Origin: Bacteroidia bacterium
GTDB lineage: Bacteria; Bacteroidota; Bacteroidia; Flavobacteriales; Flavobacteriaceae
Direction: 5' to 3'
Length of the DNA: 64,000 bases
Assembly: GCA_030427735.1 (NCBI GenBank)
Contig: JAUIBP010000008.1
Location: 97,859 to 161,858 of the forward strand
A model generated the notes under the pieces. That model was given only the letters and a program-made list of their open reading frames with translations. It did no database searches and was not told the origin of the DNA. Position numbers and translations under genes: made by a program. Numbering within the stretch: position 1 is the first letter of the stretch; each line of letters starts with the position of its first letter. Below are positions 1 through 8,336 of the stretch, one piece after another.

Positions 1-1
1 T

Positions 2-1276
2 AAAGGACACTACCATGCCATGACCGATGTTATTCACAAGGTATTAAACGACATTACTGTGGACGATTGGGATATCATTATTGGTGGAGATTCGCACACA
101 CGTATGTCTAAAGGTGTGGCTTTTGGTGCCGATTCTGGTACTGTGGCCTTAGCTTTAGCAACGGGTGAAGCGACTATGCCAATTCCTGAATCTGTAAAAG
201 TTACGTTTAAAGGTAACATGAGAAGTTTCATGGATTTCCGTGATGTCGTGCATGCTACACAACAACAAATGTTGAAACAGTTTGGTGGTGAAAACGTATT
301 CCAAGGTCGCGTTATCGAAGTGCATATTGGTACTTTAACATCCGATCAAGCCTTTACATTTACAGATTGGACTGCCGAAATGAAAGCAAAAGCATCTATC
401 TGTATTTCGGAAGATGAAACCTTAATTGAATCGTTAGAAATTGCTAGAGATCGTATCCAAATCATGATTAAAAAAGGTATGGATAACGAGAAGCAAGTTT
501 TACAAGGGTTGGTAAACAAAGCTAATACACGTATCGCTGATATTAAATCTGGTGAAAAACCAACGTTAAAACCAGACGCAAACGCGAATTATTATGCAGA
601 AGTGGTTATCGATTTAGATGAAATCGCAGAACCAATGATTGCCGATCCAGATGTAAATAACGAAGATCCTTCAAGACGTTACACACACGATACTATTCGT
701 CCTTTATCGTACTACGGTGGAACTAAACAAGTAGATTTAGGATTCGTTGGGTCTTGTATGGTTCACAAAGGTGATATGAAGATTTTAGCGCAAATGCTTA
801 AAAATATCGAAGCACAGCAAGGTAAAGTAGAATTTAAAGCACCGTTAGTGGTAGCGCCTCCAACATACAATATTGTAGACGAATTAAAAGCCGAAGGCGA
901 TTGGGAAGTATTACAAAAATATTCCGGATTCGAATTCGACGATAATGCTCCTAAAGCCGCAGCTCGTACCAAATACGAAAACATGCTGTATTTAGAGCGT
1001 CCGGGTTGTAACCTATGTATGGGTAACCAAGAAAAGGCAGAACCAGGCGATACGGTTATGGCAACTTCTACACGTTTATTCCAAGGTCGTGTGGTGAAAG
1101 ATTCTGGCGAGAAAAAAGGAGAATCGTTATTATCATCAACACCAGTTGTAGTATTATCTACTATTTTAGGAAGAACACCTACAATGGAAGAATACGAAGC
1201 TGCGGTAGATGGAATTGTGTTAACACGATTCAAACCGTCTCAAAAGCAATTAAGCACAGCAGCAGTAACGCTATAA
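2..1276 (+). CDS. acnB: Aconitate hydratase B, C-terminal part (5' end outside window)
   Basis: Bifunctional aconitase/2-methylisocitrate dehydratase: interconverts citrate and isocitrate in the TCA cycle, in the cytoplasm. The reading frame is already open at the first base, so the start lies upstream; about 424 codons are visible out of roughly 860-930 usual for AcnB. Visible signatures are the substrate-loop motif GGDSHTRMSKGVAFGADSG and the cluster-ligand motifs GSCM and PGCNLCMGNQ, which supply the three Cys of the [4Fe-4S] cluster. The order of these motifs, without the AcnA-type C-terminal swivel domain, fits AcnB, where the swivel domain is N-terminal. A strong palindromic terminator follows, so it is not co-transcribed with the second aconitase downstream. 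Family assignment is firm; only the missing N-terminus is unseen. Confidence 0.95.
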   Translation, partial: KGHYHAMTDVIHKVLNDITVDDWDIIIGGDSHTRMSKGVAFGADSGTVALALATGEATMPIPESVKVTFKGNMRSFMDFRDVVHATQQQMLKQFGGENVFQGRVIEVHIGTLTSDQAFTFTDWTAEMKAKASICISEDETLIESLEIARDRIQIMIKKGMDNEKQVLQGLVNKANTRIADIKSGEKPTLKPDANANYYAEVVIDLDEIAEPMIADPDVNNEDPSRRYTHDTIRPLSYYGGTKQVDLGFVGSCMVHKGDMKILAQMLKNIEAQQGKVEFKAPLVVAPPTYNIVDELKAEGDWEVLQKYSGFEFDDNAPKAAARTKYENMLYLERPGCNLCMGNQEKAEPGDTVMATSTRLFQGRVVKDSGEKKGESLLSSTPVVVLSTILGRTPTMEEYEAAVDGIVLTRFKPSQKQLSTAAVTL

Positions 1277-1310
1277 AAAAAGAATTTCAGAGTTTTAATC
1301 TGAATAACCC

Positions 1311-1345
1311 AAAAGCCCGAAATTTAAATTTCGGGCTTTTGTTGT
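1311..1345 (+). terminator. Intrinsic terminator after acnB
   Basis: A perfect 30-base palindrome (1311-1340) with core GCCCGAAATTTAAATTTCGGGC, flanked by A4 and T4 and followed by a T-rich stretch. It lies 35 bases after the acnB stop and probably works in both directions. The rest of the gap to 1502 holds no gene that I can see. Confidence 0.85.
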
Positions 1346-1502
1346 TTTATAATCTATTGGCTCTTATCTGCGGTTTTAGTAGTATAGATTAAATTGAATC
1401 TAAATAGCATTCGCAAATTTTAATATTAAGTTAATTAGCCCTGCCTATCGTTATTTTTTTAATAAATTTAAAGGAATTAAACATACTAAAAAGAAAAAGT
1501 TT

Positions 1503-3770
1503 ATGGCATTTGATATTGATATGATTAAGAAGGTTTACAGTCAAATCGCTGAACGTGTGGATAAAGCACGTGAGATTGAAGGTAAACCATTAACATTATC
1601 CGAAAAGATTTTATACGCTCACCTTTGGGATGGAACTCCTACTAAAGCCTTTGTAAGAGGAAAAGACTATGTCGATTTTGCACCAGACCGTATTGCCTGT
1701 CAGGATGCAACGGCACAAATGGCTTTGTTGCAGTTTATGCAAGCCGGGAAACACAAAGTTGCAGTGCCAACCACCGTGCATTGCGACCATTTAATTCAAG
1801 CAAAAGATGGTGCAGAAAAAGATTTGAAACACGCTAACGATGTAAGTAGCGAAGTGTTCAATTTTTTAGAATCGGTATCTAATAAATACGGTATTGGGTT
1901 CTGGAAACCAGGCGCGGGAATTATTCACCAAGTGGTTTTAGAAAATTATGCCTTTCCAGGCGGAATGATGATAGGAACCGACTCGCATACCGTTAACGCA
2001 GGCGGATTGGGTATGGTAGCTATAGGTGTTGGTGGTGCCGATGCTGTAGATGTGATGGCAGGAATGGCTTGGGAATTGAAATTTCCTAAATTAATCGGTG
2101 TAAAGTTAACCGGGAAATTGTCTGGGTGGACTGCTCCAAAAGATGTGATTTTAAAAGTTGCTGAAATACTTACCGTAAAAGGTGGTACTGGTGCAATTGT
2201 AGAATATTTTGGCGAGGGTGCTACAGCCATGTCTTGTACAGGAAAAGGAACCATTTGTAATATGGGAGCCGAAATAGGAGCGACAACGTCTACCTTCGGT
2301 TACGACGAGTCTATGGAGCGTTATTTAAGAGCTACAGAACGTGCCGATGTGGCCGATGCAGCTAATGCCGTTAAAGATTATCTTACCGCCGATCCCGAAG
2401 TTTATGCTAATCCAGAGCAGTATTTCGATCAGGTTATAGAAATAAATCTATCAGAATTAAATCCGTTACTAAACGGACCTTTTACACCAGATTTATCCAC
2501 ACCAGCAGGTTCCGAAATGACCGAAAAAGCTAAAGCCAACGACTGGCCTTTAAAAGTAGAGTGGGGGTTAATTGGGTCGTGTACCAATTCGTCTTACGAA
2601 GATTTGTCTCGTGCATCATCAATCGCACAACAGGCTTTAGATAAAAATTTAAAAACAAAGGCCGAATTCGGAATTAATCCAGGATCAGAAAAAGTTAGAT
2701 ATACTACCGAGCGCGATGGTATTTTGGAAATTTTCGAAAAGTTAGATGCTAAAATATTCACCAATGCCTGTGGACCTTGTATTGGGCAATGGGCTAGATA
2801 TAGCGATCCTAAAAATGCGCCTAAAAACAGTATTGTGCATTCGTTCAACAGAAACTTTGCTAAGCGTGCTGATGGTAATCCAAATACACATGCTTTTGTA
2901 GCATCGCCAGAATTAACAGCTGCTATTGCTATTGCTGGGCGCTTAGATTTTAATCCGATGACGGATAAGCTCATTAATGAAGATGGGGAAGAGGTGATGT
3001 TCGACGAGCCAACAGGGTGGGAGTTACCGCCTAAAGGGTTTGAGGTAAAAGATAATGGCTATTTAGAGCCGAAAGCAGACGGTAGCGATGTCGAAGTAAT
3101 CGTAGCTCCAGATTCCGAACGTTTGCAGTTGTTAACCCCTTTCGAGCCTATTGGAGATGAGGTTAAAGGAGCAAAACTTTTAATTAAAGCTTTTGGTAAA
3201 TGTACAACCGACCACATTTCTATGGCGGGACCTTGGTTGCGCTTCCGTGGCCATCTCGATAATATTTCCAATAACTGTTTAATAGGTGCGGTAAATGCGT
3301 ATAACCAAAAAACAAATTTTGTTAAAAATCAATTAACAGGCGATTACGGTGGCGTGCCAGATACGGCTCGTGCATATAAAGCAGCAGGTATAAAATCTAT
3401 TGTAGTTGGCGATCATAACTATGGAGAAGGATCTTCGCGTGAACATGCCGCAATGGAGCCAAGACATTTGGGCGTTGCAGCAGTAATTGTAAAATCGTTT
3501 GCACGTATTCATGAAACAAATCTTAAAAAACAAGGGATGTTAGGTTTAACTTTCGATAATGAAAATGATTACGATTTAATTCAGGAAGACGATACCTTCA
3601 ATTTTCTAGATTTAGATGCGTTTGCTCCAGATAAGCAATTAACCTTAGAAGTTGTACATGCTGATGGAACAAAAGATACCATTAAGTTAAACCATTCGTA
3701 TAACGATGCGCAAATTGCTTGGTATAAGGAAGGTTCTGCTTTAAACCTGATTAAAAAGCAAAACGCTTAG
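1503..3770 (+). CDS. acn: Aconitate hydratase, mitochondrial type
   Basis: Second aconitase: citrate/isocitrate isomerisation in the TCA cycle. The 755-residue length and domain order match the mitochondrial/ACO2 group: large aconitase domain (about 1-500), then a C-terminal swivel domain (about 560-755). [11 protein letters not shown] is the substrate loop, GSCTNSS and ACGPCIGQW carry the three cluster Cys, and [12 protein letters not shown] in the swivel domain holds the substrate-binding Ser-Arg. The start ATG is preceded by an A-rich leader with no Shine-Dalgarno, normal for this phylum. It stands 226 bases after acnB on the same strand but behind a terminator, so the two are probably separately expressed isoenzymes. 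Which one is the main TCA enzyme cannot be read from sequence. Confidence 0.95.
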   Translation: MAFDIDMIKKVYSQIAERVDKAREIEGKPLTLSEKILYAHLWDGTPTKAFVRGKDYVDFAPDRIACQDATAQMALLQFMQAGKHKVAVPTTVHCDHLIQAKDGAEKDLKHANDVSSEVFNFLESVSNKYGIGFWKPGAGIIHQVVLENYAFPGGMMIGTDSHTVNAGGLGMVAIGVGGADAVDVMAGMAWELKFPKLIGVKLTGKLSGWTAPKDVILKVAEILTVKGGTGAIVEYFGEGATAMSCTGKGTICNMGAEIGATTSTFGYDESMERYLRATERADVADAANAVKDYLTADPEVYANPEQYFDQVIEINLSELNPLLNGPFTPDLSTPAGSEMTEKAKANDWPLKVEWGLIGSCTNSSYEDLSRASSIAQQALDKNLKTKAEFGINPGSEKVRYTTERDGILEIFEKLDAKIFTNACGPCIGQWARYSDPKNAPKNSIVHSFNRNFAKRADGNPNTHAFVASPELTAAIAIAGRLDFNPMTDKLINEDGEEVMFDEPTGWELPPKGFEVKDNGYLEPKADGSDVEVIVAPDSERLQLLTPFEPIGDEVKGAKLLIKAFGKCTTDHISMAGPWLRFRGHLDNISNNCLIGAVNAYNQKTNFVKNQLTGDYGGVPDTARAYKAAGIKSIVVGDHNYGEGSSREHAAMEPRHLGVAAVIVKSFARIHETNLKKQGMLGLTFDNENDYDLIQEDDTFNFLDLDAFAPDKQLTLEVVHADGTKDTIKLNHSYNDAQIAWYKEGSALNLIKKQNA

Positions 3771-3794
3771 TTAGTAGTTCTTTTATAGAAAAAT

Positions 3795-3849
3795 AAAAAA
3801 GCTCTTAAGTAACATAACTTACTTTAAGAGCTTTTTTTTGAATGTATAT
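3795..3849 (+). terminator. Intrinsic terminator after the second aconitase
   Basis: A-rich arm with AAAAAAGCTCTTAAGTAA, short loop, then TTACTTTAAGAGCTTTTTTTT: a long stem with one bulged base and a U-run on the + strand. Ends the aconitase transcript just before the promoter of the next gene. Confidence 0.85.
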
Positions 3850-3852
3850 TTG
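3845..3852 (+). promoter_or_regulatory. TAnnTTTG promoter element for the TlpA-like gene
   Basis: TATATTTG matches the -7 consensus TAnnTTTG of Bacteroidota sigma-ABfr promoters. It lies 24 bases upstream of the GTG at 3876 and directly after the previous gene's terminator. Confidence 0.6.
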
Positions 3853-3875
3853 CTGAATATCATAAACGAATACAC

Positions 3876-4439
3876 GTGAAATTAAAAAAATCGCAGTATA
3901 GTAATTTGTTATTTCTGGTTATTATAAGCCTGCTAATAATACCACAAACCAGAAAACCCATTCAGGTGTTTTTACAAAAAGGATTGGCTCAATTTAGTCC
4001 GTCTGTAATTGATGAAGCGAAGCAAAAGCGATTAACAGATTATAATTGGAAACTGAAAAATTTAGATAATAAGATTTATAATTTCAACGAAACTCGAGGT
4101 CGAGTAGTTTTGGTTAATTTTTGGGCGACTTGGTGTCCGGCTTGTATTGCAGAATTACCAAGTTTGAGTGCGTTATATGAGGATTATAAACAGCGGGTTG
4201 AGTTTATTTTTATTACGAATGAAGACACCGATAAAGTAACATCGTATTTAACTAAAAATAATATAAACATACCTGTTTTTCATTCCTTAACTGTTGTTCC
4301 CAAAATGTTGGAAACGACAAGTATTCCCCGAACACTTTTAATTGATAAAGACGGGACTATAGTAATTGATAAAACTGGCGCAGCCAATTGGGATAGTGAT
4401 ACTGTAAGAGCAGAATTAGAGCGCTTATTGGCACAATAA
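3876..4439 (+). CDS. TlpA/ResA-like membrane-anchored thioredoxin
   Basis: Predicted thiol-disulfide oxidoreductase facing the periplasm. One N-terminal hydrophobic segment (about residues 8-24) acts as a signal anchor; a thioredoxin fold follows, with the active site WATWCPACIAE (CxxC = CPAC, about residue 89) and the cis-proline region SIPRTLLIDKDG. Total length 187 is typical of TlpA-like proteins. The start is GTG at 3876, placed 24 bases after a TATATTTG promoter element; an ATG start is not available in this frame before the hydrophobic segment. Likely partners (cytochrome maturation or oxidative protein folding) cannot be deduced because the neighbours are unrelated. A bidirectional terminator separates it from the tRNA cluster. 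Confidence 0.85.
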   Translation: MKLKKSQYSNLLFLVIISLLIIPQTRKPIQVFLQKGLAQFSPSVIDEAKQKRLTDYNWKLKNLDNKIYNFNETRGRVVLVNFWATWCPACIAELPSLSALYEDYKQRVEFIFITNEDTDKVTSYLTKNNINIPVFHSLTVVPKMLETTSIPRTLLIDKDGTIVIDKTGAANWDSDTVRAELERLLAQ

Positions 4440-4451
4440 AAGGGAAATAAA

Positions 4452-4481
4452 AAAGCTAAGCGATTAGGCTTAGCTTTTTTC
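4452..4481. terminator. Bidirectional terminator between tlpA-like gene and tRNA-Lys
   Basis: AAAAGCTAAGC ... GCTTAGCTTTTTT stem with A-run on the left and T-run on the right. It ends the + strand thioredoxin gene and also the minus-strand tRNA-Lys transcript. Confidence 0.8.
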
Positions 4482-4483
4482 TG

Positions 4484-4556
4484 TGACCGGGCTGGGGCTC
4501 GAACCCAGGACCCTCTCCTTAAAAGGGAGATGCTCTACCAACTGAGCTACCAGGTC
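4484..4556 (-). tRNA. tRNA-Lys (anticodon TTT), copy 1
   Basis: Read on the minus strand it folds as a complete 73-base cloverleaf: acceptor GACCTGG/CCCGGTC with one mismatch, D arm with GCTCAGTTGGTAGAGC, anticodon loop CTTTTAA giving TTT, T arm CTGGG-TTCGAGC-CCCAG, discriminator A. CCA is not encoded. It is identical to the copy at 4899-4971. Confidence 0.96.
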
Positions 4557-4584
4557 ATTATTTGATTGACGCTGTTTGCGGGTG

Positions 4585-4592
4585 CAAATATA
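4585..4592 (-). promoter_or_regulatory. Promoter element of tRNA-Lys copy 1
   Basis: TATATTTG on the minus strand, about 29 bases upstream of the tRNA 5' end, matching TAnnTTTG. The same element sits at the same distance in the second copy. Confidence 0.65.
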
Positions 4593-4759
4593 CTACCTTT
4601 CTTCAATAATACAAGGAAATTATAGACTTAAAATAAGAATTTTAAATTTTTTAGAATTTACTAAGTTATACAGAAATTTATTATTGGTATTACAGTCTTA
4701 AGTACAACAGATTGTAAATATAAAACTCAATTTCAGGATATTTTGAAAATGTGATAATG

Positions 4760-4844
4760 TGCGCACGAGAAGACTCGAACTTCCACGATCTAAGCGATCA
4801 TTAGGCCCTCAACCTAACGCGTCTACCAATTCCGCCACGTGCGC
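4760..4844 (-). tRNA. tRNA-Leu (anticodon GAG)
   Basis: Minus-strand 85-base class II tRNA with a long variable arm (TGATCGCTTAGATCG). Acceptor GCGCACG/CGTGCGC is perfectly paired; anticodon stem TTAGG/CCTAA encloses loop TTGAGGG, giving anticodon GAG (reads CUC/CUU Leu codons). T loop TTCGAGT; discriminator A73 as expected for Leu. No clear promoter of its own is visible between it and the terminator-like hairpin upstream. Confidence 0.96.
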
Positions 4845-4865
4845 TTTTAAAGAGTATAAAAATAA

Positions 4866-4897
4866 AAAAAGTTAAGCGAAAGGGCTTAACTTTTTTT
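4866..4897 (-). terminator. Terminator after tRNA-Lys copy 2
   Basis: On the minus strand AAAAAAAGTTAAGCC, short loop, then GCTTAACTTTTTTT: stem with U-run directly after the 3' end of the second tRNA-Lys. It parallels the hairpin after copy 1, although its stem sequence differs. Confidence 0.75.
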
Positions 4898-4898
4898 G

Positions 4899-4971
4899 TG
4901 ACCGGGCTGGGGCTCGAACCCAGGACCCTCTCCTTAAAAGGGAGATGCTCTACCAACTGAGCTACCAGGTC
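4899..4971 (-). tRNA. tRNA-Lys (anticodon TTT), copy 2
   Basis: Identical in sequence to the tRNA at 4484-4556, with the same anticodon TTT and T arm. The upstream 36 bases, including the promoter element, are also nearly the same, so the unit of tRNA plus promoter has been duplicated around tRNA-Leu. Confidence 0.96.
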
Positions 4972-4999
4972 ATTATTTGTTTGTTGCTGTTTGCGGGTG

Positions 5000-5007
5000 C
5001 AAATATA
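5000..5007 (-). promoter_or_regulatory. Promoter element of tRNA-Lys copy 2
   Basis: TATATTTG on the minus strand, 29 bases upstream of the tRNA, embedded in the same GTTTGCGGGTGCAAATATA context as copy 1. Confidence 0.65.
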
Positions 5008-5106
5008 TGACCTTTATTTAGAATTACAAGCCTGTTTTTGAATTTTTTTTCGTTTTTTTGTGGCACCAAAATGTATGGTTTTCAGTATCAATTAAAAACA
5101 GCTGTA

Positions 5107-5628
5107 ATGAATATCATTTTATTAGGATATATGGGTTCGGGGAAGTCTACTTTAGGACGAAAATTGGCAACAGCTTTAGAATATCCGTTTATAGATCTAG
5201 ACGATTATATTGAAGAAAAAGAGCAACAACCCATATCGGAAATCTTCAAAACCAAAGGCGAAATCTATTTTAGAAAGAAAGAGCACGAGTATTTAAAGGC
5301 GCTATTAAAAACGTCTACTAAAGTGGTTTTAGCTTTGGGCGGCGGTACACCGTGTTATGCCAATAATATGACATTAATACAAGAGCAACCTAATACCACA
5401 TCGTTTTATTTAAAAGCTTCTATTAAAGAATTGGTGCTACGTTTAATGCATGAACGTGCTAAACGACCTATTTTGAGTCGAATTGAAACCGAAGAAGACC
5501 TTACAGAATTTATTGGTAAGCATTTATTTGAGCGTACCTCTTTTTATAATGAAGCCGATGTTGTAATAGATGTTAATCAGACCACCGAAATAGCCATATT
5601 AGACCAAGTGATGTCTCATTTAGTCTAA
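5107..5628 (+). CDS. aroK: Shikimate kinase
   Basis: Phosphorylates shikimate with ATP, fifth step of the chorismate pathway for aromatic amino acids. The 173-residue protein begins MNIILLGYMGSGKSTLGRKL: Walker A GYMGSGKST at residues 7-15, shikimate-binding DLDDYIE at about 31-37 and GGG of ALGGGTPC near residue 78; the lid region has RPILSR. The start is set at the ATG of 5107 because the P-loop must lie within the first 15 residues; an upstream in-frame extension to 5038 would add unrelated sequence. Its 3' end overlaps the convergent phosphoribosyltransferase gene by 9 bases. Confidence 0.95.
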   Translation: MNIILLGYMGSGKSTLGRKLATALEYPFIDLDDYIEEKEQQPISEIFKTKGEIYFRKKEHEYLKALLKTSTKVVLALGGGTPCYANNMTLIQEQPNTTSFYLKASIKELVLRLMHERAKRPILSRIETEEDLTEFIGKHLFERTSFYNEADVVIDVNQTTEIAILDQVMSHLV

Positions 5629-6123
5629 GTACGCTTCTAGCGTTTTGCCGTCTAAATTAACATGAACGTGCTCGTTTAAGGAAGTGGAAAGCGAAATGCC
5701 TTTAAAATCAGCTTTTACAGGGTATTTTTTATGGTTTCGGTTCACTAAAACGGCTGTTTTAAATTGTTTTAATGGCACATCTAAAAAGAATTTAACACCA
5801 TATATTAACGTGGTTCCAGAATTTAAAACATCGTCTATCAATACTATAGATTTGTTTTTATAATCTTCAATATCAAGCGATGTTTTTATACCTGTTCTAG
5901 GATCTTTTTTATTAATAGAGACTTTGCAAAGTACTGGTGTGATTGGTGAGATTTTGCTTAAAACAGTTTTTAATTTTTTGGCAAGAATGTATCCGTTACT
6001 ATCAATTCCCGCAAGCACGACCTCTTTTTCATAAACGTTCGTTTCGTATATCTGGTAAGCAATACGTTTTATTTTATGATTAATTTCTTCGTGTGTTAAT
6101 ATAATTTGTTTAGTCGTAGCCAT
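5620..6123 (-). CDS. PyrR-like phosphoribosyltransferase
   Basis: Type I phosphoribosyltransferase fold; family members transfer the phosphoribosyl group of PRPP to a base or act as regulators. The PRPP loop is SIVLIDDVLNSGTTLIYG (two acidic residues then SGTT). The C-terminal half (AVLVNRNHKKYP...ISLSTSLNEHV) resembles PyrR, which combines uracil phosphoribosyltransferase activity with pyrimidine-dependent attenuation in Firmicutes. Length 167 is close to PyrR (about 180). No pyrimidine genes or attenuator are nearby, so a regulatory role is not supported here. Convergent with aroK, overlapping 9 bases; the S4 RNA-binding gene follows upstream on the same strand. Confidence 0.8.
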   Translation of the reverse strand: MATTKQIILTHEEINHKIKRIAYQIYETNVYEKEVVLAGIDSNGYILAKKLKTVLSKISPITPVLCKVSINKKDPRTGIKTSLDIEDYKNKSIVLIDDVLNSGTTLIYGVKFFLDVPLKQFKTAVLVNRNHKKYPVKADFKGISLSTSLNEHVHVNLDGKTLEAYLD

Positions 6124-6200
6124 GAATGTTTTTTTCGTTATTCAAAGATAAAAAAGAGTTGCTTTATCTGTAAACTCTTTTTTAAATTATTACAGAGCTG

Positions 6201-6593
6201 TTAGTCCAAATCTACATCAAAGTCGTCGTTGTCGTCTTTATAGTCTTCAATATCGCGTCTGTCTTTTTTAGTAGGTCTGCCAGTGCCTTTTTTGCGGTAA
6301 TAATCTTTGGCGTATTTAAGCAGTTCTTGAGCTTCAAAAGCATCTTTGGGCGTTGTGTCTACTCTGTAAATGTCTACTAATTTGGCACCTACGCGATTTG
6401 GAGGCAAGTCGTTTATCTTTAAACTGTAATTTATTTGGTCTTTTCTAACTTCTATTTGGTCCTGCGGATAAACCTCTCTACTTGGTTTTACCGTAGCTCC
6501 GTTAACTTTTATATGCCCTTTTTTACATGCTGTTGTCGCTAAACTTCTGGTTTTATAGTATCTAACAGCCCATAAATATTTATCTATTCGCAT
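6201..6593 (-). CDS. S4-domain RNA-binding protein (HslR/Hsp15-like)
   Basis: A 130-residue protein with an N-terminal S4 domain: MRIDKYLWAVRYYKTRSLA then KKGHIKVNG, the classic S4 RNA-binding pattern. The C-terminal tail is charged (RRDIEDYKDDNDDFDVD). The Hsp15/HslR family binds stalled 50S subunits carrying nascent chains. The start is placed at 6593 because homologues begin at the conserved MRIDKYLW; a 27-residue upstream extension to 6674 would abut the divergent FKBP gene and lacks family sequence. Probably in one minus-strand run with the phosphoribosyltransferase downstream (77-base gap). Confidence 0.85.
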   Translation of the reverse strand: MRIDKYLWAVRYYKTRSLATTACKKGHIKVNGATVKPSREVYPQDQIEVRKDQINYSLKINDLPPNRVGAKLVDIYRVDTTPKDAFEAQELLKYAKDYYRKKGTGRPTKKDRRDIEDYKDDNDDFDVDLD

Positions 6594-6676
6594 GGTGTTT
6601 TTATAAAAATCATCATTTCGGTTATTGTGCAAAATTCTTTTTTTAATCGTATCTTGCGCCCCAAAAATAAGCAATA

Positions 6677-7621
6677 ATGAAATTAAGAACAGTTACTTTA
6701 ACTATTTTATTACTAGCGGTTGCGCTTTCTTGTAAAAATGACGACGATGATGATGTTGTTGTTGTACCTTCTAGAGATAGAACAGAAGTTTACGAAGAAA
6801 ACATAGCCGAGATAGAAGCTTACTTAGATACCCATTTTTATAATTACGACGAATTCGATTTTGAAAATCCGTATAGTATTGAAAACGATAATTTTCAGAT
6901 TGTTTTTGATACCATTGCAGGCGAAAATAGCGATAAAATACCTTTAAGCCAACGACCAGAATTGTTAATGAAACAAGTAGAAGACGTAGATGTAGAAGGT
7001 CTTATTTACGATTTGTATTACTTGAAGTTAAGAGAGGGCTTAGGCGACGAGATTCATTTTACAGATCGCGTTCATGTACAGTATAAAGGAAATTTAACCG
7101 ATGGGACTTTATTTGATAGCGCCATTACACCTGCGGCTTTAAGTTTAACTACTATAGGAAGCGATTTTGGAGTTGTAACTGGTTTTAAAGAAGGTGTTTT
7201 AGAATTTAAAACAGCAACAAGTAATTCCGAAAATGGCGATGGTACGGTAAGCTATCATGAGCAAGGTATAGGGGCTATTTTTATACCATCTGGCTTGGGA
7301 TATTTTTCGGCACCGCAAACCAATATTCCAGCATATTCTAATTTAATTTTTAGAATTCATACGCCTGGGGTTACTGTTTTAGATCATGATAACGATTCGG
7401 TACCTTCTTATTTAGAAGATTTAAATAATAATGGTGATGTTTATGATGATGATACCGATGGCGACGGTATTCCAGATGTTTTAGATGTTGATGATGATGG
7501 CGATGCTGTACTTACTGTTTATGAGGATATAGATGGCGATGGCGATCCTACAAACGATATTGGTAAAAATGGAATTCCTAAATATTTAGATAAAGAAGAA
7601 ACAGCTTCTAATCAGGATTAA
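6677..7621 (+). CDS. FKBP-type peptidyl-prolyl isomerase lipoprotein with acidic repeats
   Basis: Probable cell-envelope lipoprotein: signal peptide with lipobox LAVALSC (Cys19). A FKBP domain (about residues 120-235) shows DRVHVQYKGNLTDGTLFDS, the family's conserved first strands, and IFIPSGLGYF near the active site. The C-terminal 65 residues are Asp-rich (DHDNDSVPSYLED, DDTDGDGIPD, DVDDDGD), the type III thrombospondin-like calcium-binding pattern common in Bacteroidota. Role: envelope protein folding assistance, by family. Some FKBP catalytic aromatic residues cannot be aligned by eye, so activity is not certain. A hairpin terminator follows, shared with the convergent barrel gene. Confidence 0.85.
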   Translation: MKLRTVTLTILLLAVALSCKNDDDDDVVVVPSRDRTEVYEENIAEIEAYLDTHFYNYDEFDFENPYSIENDNFQIVFDTIAGENSDKIPLSQRPELLMKQVEDVDVEGLIYDLYYLKLREGLGDEIHFTDRVHVQYKGNLTDGTLFDSAITPAALSLTTIGSDFGVVTGFKEGVLEFKTATSNSENGDGTVSYHEQGIGAIFIPSGLGYFSAPQTNIPAYSNLIFRIHTPGVTVLDHDNDSVPSYLEDLNNNGDVYDDDTDGDGIPDVLDVDDDGDAVLTVYEDIDGDGDPTNDIGKNGIPKYLDKEETASNQD

Positions 7622-7641
7622 GCATTTTACATGATAATACT

Positions 7642-7680
7642 AAAAAAGCCACAAGTTTATTAAAACTCGTGGCTTTTTTG
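7642..7680. terminator. Bidirectional terminator
   Basis: AAAAAAGCCACAAGTTT ... AAACTCGTGGCTTTTTT: stem with one mismatch, A-run left, T-run right, between two convergent genes. Confidence 0.8.
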
Positions 7681-7701
7681 TTTGTTGTAGCGTTCGGATG
7701 A

Positions 7702-8289
7702 TTATAAAATTAATGAAGCACTTAGTATTAACTGACTAGGGCGAGCATCTATTGTTGCGCCTAAGTCTAAATTATTATCGTTAATAAAAGAGGCTTCATT
7801 TTTACTAAAACCACGTTCGTACCTTAAATCGATGCCAAGTTTATTTAAATTGAACCCGATACCGAAGTTAAAGCCCATAGAAATGTCTTTGTCAAAATCA
7901 TCTACAGCAATACCATCGTAATCCGAATCTAAAATATATTGAAATGCTGGGCCGGCAAAGACACTTAGCGGACCAATAACACGGATGCCTACCAAGGCGG
8001 GCAAGTCTAATTTCTGAAGTTTAAAAGTGTCGCCATCGTAATCGCTACTGGTATTGGTGTACACCAATTCGGGTTTAAAATACAAGCGGTCGCCAAACTT
8101 ACCAAAAACACCCAGATGAAAACCAATGTTTCCGTCTGGGTGTTTTACGGTGTTGGAAATAGATTCGAAATAATCGCCGTTGGTATTATAATTTAAACCA
8201 CCTTTTATTCCGTATCCGGCTTCCGATTGTGCTATTATGGTACTTAAAGTACCAAAACAAAGTCCTAGAAATACTATTAACTTTTTCAT
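7702..8289 (-). CDS. Outer-membrane beta-barrel protein (porin-like)
   Basis: 195 residues with a cleavable signal peptide ending LSTIIAQS, then alternating hydrophobic/polar strands with many Gly and aromatic residues: GYGIKGGLNYNTNG, IGFHLGVFGKFGDRLYFKPEL, VGIRVIGPLSVFAGPAFQY, MGFNFGIGFNLNKLGIDLRY, and a C-terminal strand ending in hydrophobic residues (SQLILSASLIL). This is the small outer-membrane beta-barrel family (PorT/OmpW-like size, about eight strands). Specific function unknown. It stands alone between the FKBP gene and transketolase. Confidence 0.8.
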   Translation of the reverse strand: MKKLIVFLGLCFGTLSTIIAQSEAGYGIKGGLNYNTNGDYFESISNTVKHPDGNIGFHLGVFGKFGDRLYFKPELVYTNTSSDYDGDTFKLQKLDLPALVGIRVIGPLSVFAGPAFQYILDSDYDGIAVDDFDKDISMGFNFGIGFNLNKLGIDLRYERGFSKNEASFINDNNLDLGATIDARPSQLILSASLIL

Positions 8290-8336
8290 GCGTTTCGTTT
8301 TATGATTGTTCTCAATAAAACGACGAAAAGTTAATA

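Noticed and set aside
763..1233. Long minus-strand frame opposite acnB
   Set aside because: Low-complexity shadow of a strongly supported gene; no start context and no family features.
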